A stretch of 40,751 bases of DNA, from assembly GCF_900591205.1 (NCBI RefSeq), contig NZ_UUPU01000037.1:1-40751 (forward strand), written 5' to 3'. The notes beneath the pieces were generated by a model, which saw nothing but the letters and a program-made list of their open reading frames with translations, was not told where the DNA came from and searched no databases. The DNA comes from Pseudomonas viridiflava (GTDB taxonomy: Bacteria > Pseudomonadota > Gammaproteobacteria > Pseudomonadales > Pseudomonadaceae). Positions 24,761-31,541 of the stretch are shown here, one piece after another; the stretch's first letter is position 1, and each line of letters begins with the position of its first letter. Made by a program: the position numbers and the translations under genes.

Positions 24761-25587
24761 GCCACGCCTACACCTATCGCCCGGCCACCGCCGCCGACAT
24801 GCCCGCCGCCCACGCACTGTCCGTGCACCTGAAATGGCCGCACCGCGAGGAGGACTGGGCGATGGTGCAGCGCACGTCCGAGGGTTTCGTCGCCGAACAG
24901 GGCGGGGTGCTGGTGGGCGTCGCGTTCACCTGCCATCAGGGCGCTTATTCTTCCATCGGCCTGGTGATCGTCAGCGATCAGCACCAGGGCAAAGGCATCG
25001 GGCGCCGGTTGATGAACCTGTGCCTGGAGGCTACGGCCCCGCGCACGCCGATCCTCAATGCCACCGAGTCAGGGGCGCCGCTGTACATCAGCATGGGCTT
25101 CGTCGACTTTGCGCGAATCCAGCAACACCAAGGCGTGCCGCAGATACCCTTGATCAATTCCGACTGCCACGAATTGAGCCTGGCCGATTACCCCGAGGTG
25201 ATCGAACTGGCGAATGCCGGCAGCGGCCTGGACCGCACCGCGGTACTCAACGATCTGCTGCCGACGGCCGAGCACGTAGTGGGCATCGAGGTAGACGGGC
25301 AACTCCAGGGGTGCGCCCTGCTCCGCCGGTTTGGTCGTGGCCACCTGATTGGGCCGGTGGTGGCGCAAAACCAGGAACAGGCCCGACAGTTGATCACTCA
25401 CCTGCTGCGGTTGATTCCGGGAGCCTTCGTGCGCTTTGACATTCCCACCGCCTGCGGGTTGGCCGACTGGCTGGAAAGCCTGGGGCTGCCCTGCGTGGAT
25501 AAAGCCCCGCGAATGGTGCTGGGCGTGCCGCCGCAATCGAGCGGCGGTATCACCCAGTTTGCGCTGGTGACACAAGCCATCGGCTAG
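24757..25587 (+). CDS. Two-domain GNAT N-acetyltransferase (copy 2)
   Basis: 276 aa, start overlapping the oxidoreductase stop by four bases. N-terminal GNAT domain with acetyl-CoA loop QGKGIGRRLM after IGLVIVSDQ. The C-terminal GNAT-like lobe has QGCALLRRFGRGHLIGPVVAQN and GAFVRFDIP. Paralogue of the protein at 19881-20732, colinear over its full length. Its placement after the FAD oxidoreductase copy suggests modification of the same metabolite, perhaps N-acetylation as detoxification or as a catabolic activation step to be reversed by the ArgE-like deacetylase (inference). The substrate cannot be read from sequence. Confidence 0.82.
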   Translation: MSHAYTYRPATAADMPAAHALSVHLKWPHREEDWAMVQRTSEGFVAEQGGVLVGVAFTCHQGAYSSIGLVIVSDQHQGKGIGRRLMNLCLEATAPRTPILNATESGAPLYISMGFVDFARIQQHQGVPQIPLINSDCHELSLADYPEVIELANAGSGLDRTAVLNDLLPTAEHVVGIEVDGQLQGCALLRRFGRGHLIGPVVAQNQEQARQLITHLLRLIPGAFVRFDIPTACGLADWLESLGLPCVDKAPRMVLGVPPQSSGGITQFALVTQAIG

Positions 25588-25720
25588 GTTGCCAGATTCA
25601 GCAGATTGTCCCTTGCAGCGGTGAATAACGGCATCTTTGGGTGGGAACCTTTTGCTAGCTTAGCCACATACAGAGCGGTGCTGTTCGCAGCGCCTATTAA
25701 CGCGCCAGGGAGCCCGTTGG

Positions 25721-27184
25721 ATGACCACATACGCTTCGAACAGCTACAGCGCTGATGCGCAAACGTCCCAGCAGTTTTACATCGACGGCCGCTGGGTTGC
25801 CCCGGCTATTGCGGCCCGTTTGCCGGTGGTCAATCCGGCCAGTGAAGCGGTGGTTGCCGAGGTAGCGCGCGGGTCGGGTGAAGATGTCGACCGGGCCGTC
25901 GCGGCAGCGCGTGCGGCATTTGCCGGTTGGTCGGCGACCAGCGCGGAGTCAAGGGCAGAGGTGCTGGGGAAAATCCACGCGCTGATCCTTGAGCGCAAAG
26001 AGCAACTGGCGCAAGCGCTCTCTCTGGAGATGGGGGCGGCCATCGGTTTTGCGCGGGCGATGCAAGTGCCGCTGGCGGCCGAACACGTCCGGGTCGCCCG
26101 TGACCTGCTGTCCAGCTATCGCTTCCAGACCGTTGAAGGCGGCACTGCCATCGAGCGCGAACCCATCGGCGTCTGCGGGCTTATCACGCCGTGGAACTGG
26201 CCGTTGTATCAAATCACCGCCAAAGTCGCCCCGGCCATCGCCGCCGGCTGCACCGTGGTGTTGAAGCCCAGCGAACTGTCGCCCCTGAGCGCCCTGCTGT
26301 TTGCCCAACTGGTGCATGACGCCGGCCTGCCGCCTGGGGTTTTCAACCTGGTGAACGGCAGCGGCGCCGAGGTCGGTGCAGCCATGGCGGCGCACCCGGA
26401 TATCGACATGATTTCCATCACTGGCTCCAACCGCGCCGGCGCGCTGGTTGCCCAAGCGGCCGCGCCGACGGTGAAGCGCGTCACCCAGGAGCTGGGCGGC
26501 AAGTCGCCGAATGTGCTGCTGCCCGACGCCGATTTCGCCAAAGCCGTACCGCTGGGGGTAATGTCGGCGTTTCGCAACGTCGGGCAATCCTGCAGCGCCC
26601 CGACGCGAATGATCGTGCCCAAAAACCGCCTGGCCGAAGTCGAAGCCCTGGCGGCGGCAACCGCCAATGCGCTTATCGTGGGTGACCCGCAATCGGAAGA
26701 CACGCAACTGGGGCCGATTGCCAACGAAGCCCAGTTCAATCGCGTCCAGGCCATGATCCAGGCCGGCCTCGACGAGGGCGCCAAACTGGTGTGCGGCGGG
26801 CCTGGGCGCGTGGCGGGTTTTGATAAAGGTTTCTATACCCGGCCCACGGTTTTCTCTGAGGTGGACAGCGCCATGCGCATTGCCCAGGAGGAAATATTTG
26901 GCCCGGTGTTGTGCATCATTGCCTATGAGACGGTGGATGAAGCGGTCGCCATCGCCAACGACACGGTCTACGGACTGGGCGCCCACATTCAGGGGCAAGA
27001 CCTGACCCTGGCACGCGCCGTGGCATCGCGTATTCGTGCCGGGCAAGTGCACCTGAACTACCCCGCGTGGAATCCGATGGCGCCGTTTGGTGGCTACAAA
27101 CGCTCGGGCAATGGTCGTGAGTATGGCGTGCAGGGGTTTGAGGAATATCTGGAAACCAAGGCCATTGTGGGGTTTGGCGAGTGA
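25721..27184 (+). CDS. NAD-dependent aldehyde dehydrogenase
   Basis: 487 aa ALDH superfamily enzyme. Visible are FYIDGRWVAP at the N-terminus, the PWNWPLYQITAKVAPAIAAGC cofactor segment near 165, the catalytic Glu in VTQELGGKSPN near 256 and the catalytic Cys in GQSCSAPTR near 290. SCSAPTR resembles the betaine-aldehyde-like/general ALDH branch. Start ATG 25721 has AGGGAG eight bases upstream. A 133-bp spacer from the GNAT gene may hold its own promoter. It probably oxidises aldehydes released by the amine or amino-acid oxidases of this region. It is distinct in sequence from the GabD-like protein at 1324-2784. Confidence 0.88.
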   Translation: MTTYASNSYSADAQTSQQFYIDGRWVAPAIAARLPVVNPASEAVVAEVARGSGEDVDRAVAAARAAFAGWSATSAESRAEVLGKIHALILERKEQLAQALSLEMGAAIGFARAMQVPLAAEHVRVARDLLSSYRFQTVEGGTAIEREPIGVCGLITPWNWPLYQITAKVAPAIAAGCTVVLKPSELSPLSALLFAQLVHDAGLPPGVFNLVNGSGAEVGAAMAAHPDIDMISITGSNRAGALVAQAAAPTVKRVTQELGGKSPNVLLPDADFAKAVPLGVMSAFRNVGQSCSAPTRMIVPKNRLAEVEALAAATANALIVGDPQSEDTQLGPIANEAQFNRVQAMIQAGLDEGAKLVCGGPGRVAGFDKGFYTRPTVFSEVDSAMRIAQEEIFGPVLCIIAYETVDEAVAIANDTVYGLGAHIQGQDLTLARAVASRIRAGQVHLNYPAWNPMAPFGGYKRSGNGREYGVQGFEEYLETKAIVGFGE

Positions 27185-27201
27185 TTCAGAGGGGGGAGCG
27201 A

Positions 27202-27668
27202 GCAGAACCTGCCTGACTGGAATCGGCCTCTACACGCGTCTTCAAGGCGCCATCACCTACCCATGTGGCGAGCGGGCCTGCCCGCGTTGGGTTGCGAAGC
27301 AACCCTGGAATCCGCCAACCGGGTTAATCCTCAGACACTGCGGCGGCGCTCATTGGGGCCGCTGCGCGGCCCAACGCGGGCAAGCCCGCTCGCCACAGAA
27401 GCCTGCTCGCCACAGTTTTGCAGGGCGTTCGTTTGCAGAACCTGCCTGACTGGAATCGGCCTCTAAACGCGTCTTCAAGGCGCCATCACCCACCCATGTG
27501 GCGAGCGGGCTTGCCCGCGTTGGGTTGCGAAGCAACCCTGGAATTCCCCACCCCGGTTAATCCTCAGACACTGCGGCGGCGCTCATTGGGGCCGCTGCGC
27601 AGCCCAACGCGGGCAAGCCTGCTCGCCACAGAAGCCTGCTTGCCACAGAAGCCCGCTCGCCACAGATA
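27202..27668. repeat. Tandem duplication of a large REP-based palindrome
   Basis: The 502-bp gene-free stretch after the aldehyde dehydrogenase is almost wholly a direct repeat with a period of about 233 bp (27202-27434, then 27435-27668). Each copy holds 28-bp inverted arms with one or two mismatches (27264-27291 with 27370-27397; 27497-27524 with 27603-27630). Nested inside each is GGGTTGC-gaa-GCAACCC and a GGCCGC-rich hairpin. Downstream of the second copy the end is amplified as 17-bp units resembling GCCTGCTCGCCACAGAA. Copies differ at a few bases. No gene is convincing here. Confidence 0.85.
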
Positions 27669-27686
27669 AGGGGCCGCGACGAGGTG

Positions 27687-28175
27687 TCAGGTCTTTATGT
27701 TCTGCCGGATATTCCAGCCAAATTTCACCGCCCCGCCGTCCTTGGTGCCATCGGCCTTTTGCGGCTGGTAGCTGACGTCGACGGTGGCGAAGTTCAAGGC
27801 GATGCTGTCGTACAACACGTCATCGCTACTTTCAGCACCGATGCCGTAGGACACCACCATCACTTCTTTCAGAGTGATCACCAGGTACTCCACCGGGCTG
27901 GCCCCGCCGGCCTTGCGTACCACCAGGCGGGCTTCGGGATAATGCTTGCCGCTGGCGCAGGCCATCATCAGGTTGGGGCTGGATTTATCCAGCGGTTTGG
28001 TCAGGTTCAAATTATTAAAATCAGCCTTGCCCGCCCCGCCACCGCTGCCAGAATGCATAGAGCCTGTCTGTGAAAGCCCCCACGCCCACCGAGTGATATC
28101 AATCTCGTCGCGATGCGCCTGGTCGCGTGATTCACCCTTGATATCGCCGAGTTTCAAAAACATATCGACTGCCAT
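27687..28175 (-). CDS. hcp: Type VI secretion tube protein Hcp (Hcp1-like)
   Basis: 162 aa from ATG 28175 with GGGAG upstream, the same length as P. aeruginosa Hcp1 as I remember it. N-terminus MAVDMFLKLGDIKGES, central GSMHSGSGGGAGKADF, PNLMMACASGKHYPEARL and C-terminus YQPQKADGTKDGG...GWNIRQNIK match Hcp1 closely. Hcp forms hexameric rings that stack into the T6SS inner tube and chaperone small effectors in the lumen. No other T6SS structural gene lies in the window, so this is an orphan hcp and must rely on an apparatus encoded elsewhere. Orphan hcp genes are often next to effector/immunity genes, which frames the reading of the divergent genes at 28361-30358. Confidence 0.93.
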   Translation of the reverse strand: MAVDMFLKLGDIKGESRDQAHRDEIDITRWAWGLSQTGSMHSGSGGGAGKADFNNLNLTKPLDKSSPNLMMACASGKHYPEARLVVRKAGGASPVEYLVITLKEVMVVSYGIGAESSDDVLYDSIALNFATVDVSYQPQKADGTKDGGAVKFGWNIRQNIKT

Positions 28176-28360
28176 GTGTGCTCCCTCTCCTGTCATACGC
28201 CGGTGGTGACGTGGGACGCACTGTTCCCGAATCGGGGCGGTGTTCACAAGGTGGTAAAGCGGATTCAGGAAGCGCCTTCCGGCAAAAGACGAAACTTCCG
28301 ACATCCATCGAGGGCGCCACATCTTTACTCTCTCGACTCCCGCCAATCAGGAGTTAAGGA

Positions 28361-29251
28361 ATGACTGCCGCCCTGCTCAAGGATGGATTCCCTTCAGCCC
28401 ATCTCACCACGCGCCAACGGCTTGAAAGCAGCATCGACCTGCGCCGGTTGTTCTTCGCCATCGACGCCGACCCGGCGCTTATTGGCGCGGGCGTGGTGTA
28501 TATCGATGAGGCGTTCAAGGTGATGGTGCTGCGTGAGTTTCAAGCGATTTGCAGGGTGCAACCGATCAAGGTGGTACTGCGTGAGGCGCCGAGGTACGTG
28601 GGGGCTGTGGAGTTCAAGCGGATGCTGGAGCATGAGCCGCGGGAGTCTAAGTTGGTGATGGAGGCGGTGAAAACAGCAGCCGCATGTACTGGAGCGGCAC
28701 TGAGTTGGATGGTCGTTACCGGCGGGTTTGTACTGATGCCATTTACGGCGGGAACAAGTGCGGTGATTGCGTTTATTGGTCAGGCCGCCATGGCTGCCAG
28801 CATCGCCCAATGTTTAATTGGTGTAGGTAGAACCGGCACTGAAGTGATCTCGCCGCAAAGTCTTGACCGCCTAGACAGCGAAGCATGGTTCCAGGCAGTA
28901 ACCGCCGTGCTGGATGGCGTTACATTTTTGGGAATCGGGGCATCAGCGTTGACTACGGTAAAAGCGATCAACGTCAGTACAAAAGCAACGGGACAGACGC
29001 TAACGCAGGTGCTGAAAAGACTCACCCGACAGGAGCGAGCAAAACTCAATGATGAACTACTCAGAATCCAAGACCCGCGATTGACAATCAAACTGCTCAA
29101 GCTGAAACAGGCCGCTGGCACCGCCTCCAAGCGTATCAGCGCGACAGATATGCGACACGCAACGGCCAACCACATAAAAGATGCATTGGCTGCAACATTA
29201 GGATTTACCAACTCTATTGCTATCGGACTCTATGAAGAGTTCAGCCAATGA
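28361..29251 (+). CDS. Candidate T6SS-associated membrane-active effector (unknown family)
   Basis: 296 aa, start supported by AGGAG seven bases upstream. I do not recognise the family. Residues 1-100 are soluble and charged. About 105-128 and 131-156 are glycine/alanine-rich hydrophobic stretches (SWMVVTGGFVLMPF, AVIAFIGQAAMAASIAQCLIGVG), with weaker ones at 178-200 and 275-290; 210-250 is basic and helical. No signal peptide. Such hydrophobic hairpins are seen in pore-forming toxins and membrane-inserting effectors. It is divergent from the orphan hcp, overlaps a four-helix membrane protein gene by four bases, and has lower GC than neighbours. Candidate effector by context only; a bacteriocin-like or unrelated membrane protein is possible. 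Confidence 0.6.
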   Translation: MTAALLKDGFPSAHLTTRQRLESSIDLRRLFFAIDADPALIGAGVVYIDEAFKVMVLREFQAICRVQPIKVVLREAPRYVGAVEFKRMLEHEPRESKLVMEAVKTAAACTGAALSWMVVTGGFVLMPFTAGTSAVIAFIGQAAMAASIAQCLIGVGRTGTEVISPQSLDRLDSEAWFQAVTAVLDGVTFLGIGASALTTVKAINVSTKATGQTLTQVLKRLTRQERAKLNDELLRIQDPRLTIKLLKLKQAAGTASKRISATDMRHATANHIKDALAATLGFTNSIAIGLYEEFSQ

Positions 29252-29814
29252 AGAAGCAGAGAGCACTAAAAGCCCTGGAGAAGATGGGGCATAGCAGTAG
29301 TCTTTCCGACTTAAATACGCTGAGCGGAAAAAATATCTTCTACTCGGTGTTCTACATTGAAGACCCACGACCGCTGCGTAAACGTTACGGTCCTGTGATG
29401 GGCGGATGGATGCTTGCCGGGTGTTTTTCAGTTGCCATGACCGGGTTGCTGATATTGGACACTTATCTGTCCGGAGCCCCTGAGGATGCGACACTACGCA
29501 ATTGGTTTTTTAGCGGGCTGGCAATACATGTGGTGTTTTCTATTGCCCAAATACAGGTGCTATACGGTCACCCCCACTGGGTCTGGGTCAATGTCGCGAT
29601 CTACCTCATCGGCCTTCTGGTATCACTTCCCGCCATCGCCTACCGCCCCAATCTTTACCTCTACGCAATAACACTCCTCGCCCCCCTGCTCGGTCTGCTG
29701 ATCCTCAACAGCAACCGCTGCCGCGAACTGCGGCAAAAGTCGGTGGAGATACGCCAAAAGCGCGAAGCCATCATCGCGACCCTGAAACAACAGGGTCGCT
29801 GGAAATTGTGGTAA
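29248..29814 (+). CDS. Four-helix inner-membrane protein, candidate immunity protein 1
   Basis: 188 aa. Predicted membrane helices at about 48-70, 86-104, 111-131 and 136-154, flanked by basic tails; the C-terminus (LNSNRCRELRQKSVEIRQKREAI) looks like a cytoplasmic helix. Its ATG overlaps the stop of the preceding gene as ATGA, so the two are translationally coupled. It shares a clear core with the protein at 29912-30358: AQ..V..GHP.WVW, P.AIY.P and LNS.R.RE.R. Polytopic immunity proteins commonly guard against pore-forming toxins, which fits the hydrophobic partner. Function is inferred from context, not from a known family. Confidence 0.62.
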   Translation: MKKQRALKALEKMGHSSSLSDLNTLSGKNIFYSVFYIEDPRPLRKRYGPVMGGWMLAGCFSVAMTGLLILDTYLSGAPEDATLRNWFFSGLAIHVVFSIAQIQVLYGHPHWVWVNVAIYLIGLLVSLPAIAYRPNLYLYAITLLAPLLGLLILNSNRCRELRQKSVEIRQKREAIIATLKQQGRWKLW

Positions 29815-29827
29815 CCCCGCCTACCTA

Positions 29828-29857
29828 TGTGGCGAGCGGGCAAGCCCGCTCGCCACA
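29828..29857. repeat. Compact REP hairpin
   Basis: TGTGGCGAGCGGGC, a two-base loop and the exact complement form a 14-bp perfect stem between the two paralogous membrane-protein genes. Same core as the arms of the repeat at 27202-27668. It could attenuate or stabilise transcript 3' ends, or mark an insertion between duplicated genes. Confidence 0.85.
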
Positions 29858-29911
29858 GAGCAGCACGAAGACCCAAACACTGGCGATAGGTATTTACGAG
29901 GAGATCATTGA

Positions 29912-30358
29912 ATGAAAAATCGCCACTCACCCTTTTATGCCTTAGACCGTCACCGGCTTCGGGCACACCACAAGGTGACATTATTCGGCGGACTATTGTC
30001 CCTGTGCCTCTCGATTGCCAGCGCCAGTACACTGATGAACCTCACCTACTTCGCTGACGCATTTTATGCGTTTTCCGATGGCGTTTTTTTTATAGGCGGT
30101 GGAGTGGCATGTGCGGTATTCGGAATCGCGCAAAGCATTGTTATTCATGGTTATCCTCAATGGGTCTGGCTTCAGGCCGGCGTGTTCACAATGTACTTGG
30201 TGCTTGTAATACCGACGGCCATCTATAGCCCCGATCACGTTCTGTTCACCCTTGCTCTGCTGAGCCTGTTAGTCGGGCTGCTATGCCTGAACAGCAAGCG
30301 CCAACGAGAAATGCGTCGAACGATGCTCGAAACCCGGCACAGACGCAGACACCGTTGA
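29912..30358 (+). CDS. Four-helix inner-membrane protein, candidate immunity protein 2
   Basis: 148 aa with GAGGAG eight bases upstream. Helices at about 22-42, 56-76, 86-104 and 108-127, with a very basic C-terminus. It is a diverged, N-terminally shorter homologue of the 188-aa protein at 29248-29814, sharing the G.P.WVW, IP.AIYSP and LNSKRQRE.R landmarks. A second, separately ribosome-bound immunity copy after a REP hairpin is a pattern seen where immunity genes are duplicated or recruited against variant toxins. It ends 4 bp before the stop of the decayed ABC ATPase on the other strand. Confidence 0.6.
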   Translation: MKNRHSPFYALDRHRLRAHHKVTLFGGLLSLCLSIASASTLMNLTYFADAFYAFSDGVFFIGGGVACAVFGIAQSIVIHGYPQWVWLQAGVFTMYLVLVIPTAIYSPDHVLFTLALLSLLVGLLCLNSKRQREMRRTMLETRHRRRHR

Positions 30359-30362
30359 TCGT

Positions 30363-31298
30363 TCAATGTGTTGGAACGAGCCGCTTATCCACCGTCATCA
30401 ACCGCCCCGGTATATCCGCCAACAACCCCCGCGTGTAGTCACTGGCAGGCGCGGTGAAAACCTGTTCGCAGGCCCCCTGCTCCACCACCCTGCCCGCCTG
30501 CATCACCACCACATGGTCGGAAATCTGCCGCACCACTGCCAGATCATGGGAAATAAACAAATAGCTCAAGCCCAGGCGCGCCTGTAATTGCGTCAACAAT
30601 GTCAAAATCTGCCCCTGAATCGACGCATCCAGCACCAACAACTGCGGCTCCAACGCCAACGCCCGAGCAATCGCCACGCGCTGGCGCTGCCCACCGGATA
30701 ACTCAACCGGGCGGCCCCCCAGCAGCCGTGCCGGCAGTTCTACCTGCTCCAGCAAGCTCGCTGCCCGCCGCCACCGCCAGGCCGCAGCGCCGATATCAAA
30801 CGCCTGCAACGGCTCGCTGATGATCTGTTCCAGGCTCAGCCGTGGGTTCAACGATGCATAAGGGTTCTGGTAAACCACCTGAATCTGCCGCCGCAACGCC
30901 AGCCACTCGCGGCGCGATATATGGCTGATGTACTGGCCGCCAAATACCACGCGGCCGCTGTCGAGGCGCTCCAGACCAAGGATCAAACGGGCGGTGGTGG
31001 CTTTGCCCGACCCGGACTCGCCCACCAGGCTGGTAGTGCCATGCCGTGGCAGGTGAAACGACACGTCATCCACCGCCAGCGGCGCCGGTTGGCGCCAGGT
31101 GGAGAAGTCCTTGCGCAGCCCGTGCACCGTCAACAGCGGGGACGCATCGGCACTCGCCCCGCTCACTGGCCGCCGCTGCTGCAACAACCGGCTTGGCGCG
31201 GCCTGCAGCAGTTGCCGGGTGTAAGTGTGCTGCGGCGCCTCGAACACGCGGCGGGCGTCGCCGGTTTCGACGATGCGTCCCTGGTGCATCACCAGCAA
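30363..31298 (-). pseudogene. Decayed fused peptide-ABC transporter ATPase (second domain remnant)
   Basis: The open frame begins with about 50 residues that match the tail of a first nucleotide-binding domain (MHQGRIVETGDARRVFEAPQHTYTRQLLQ), then one full-length domain. The first domain is therefore missing compared with the intact fused ATPase at 11307-13148. The remaining domain is itself damaged. Walker A reads GESGSGKAT, with Ala where Ser/Thr must follow the Lys. Walker B reads LLVLDASIQGQIL instead of an LDEPxSALDVSIQ-type sequence, a net in-frame loss of seven codons that includes the catalytic Glu and the D-loop. The signature LSGGQRQRV is intact. No permease or binding-protein partner is adjacent. 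Almost certainly non-functional as an ATPase. Confidence 0.85.
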
Positions 31299-31467
31299 AC
31301 GGTCAAGTCGACGCCCGCCGCGCTCACCGCCGTCGGCAGCAGCCTGGCATAATCAGCTTTTTTAATACATAAGATCAAAAATAATCAAAAAGATGCATAA
31401 ACAAAGGTCAGCCCCCAATCCAAATGTGGGAGGGGCGGTGCGACGATTCGACTTGCCCGCGAAAGCC

Positions 31468-31500
31468 GTGTGTCAGTCAATAAATTACGGCCTGACACAC
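31468..31500. repeat. Inverted repeat with adjacent REP-like fragment
   Basis: GTGTGTCAG (31468-31476) and CTGACACAC (31492-31500) form a 9-bp perfect stem with a 15-base AT-rich loop. A degenerate GTGGGAGGGGC REP-like head lies at about 31424. This is in the 243-bp spacer (31299-31541) between the ABC remnant and the monooxygenase gene; its first 80 bases are AT-rich and hold no gene. There is no T-tract, so terminator function is uncertain. Confidence 0.5.
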
Positions 31501-31541
31501 CGCTTTCAAGCACTGGCGCACTCCCCAATTGTTGACCGCGT

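Noticed and set aside
27202..27668. Possible CRISPR array
   Set aside because: Direct repeats are two 233-bp units plus a few adjoining 17-bp units without unique spacers; no cas genes are present.
27263..27669. Short plus-strand frames with repeated sequence
   Set aside because: They translate the tandem REP-based palindromes; the duplicated peptide similarity is due to the DNA repeat.
28176..28346. N-terminal extension of the Hcp protein from an upstream start at 28346
   Set aside because: Hcp homologues begin MAVDMF; the 57 extra residues resemble no Hcp sequence, and ATG 28175 has a good ribosome site.
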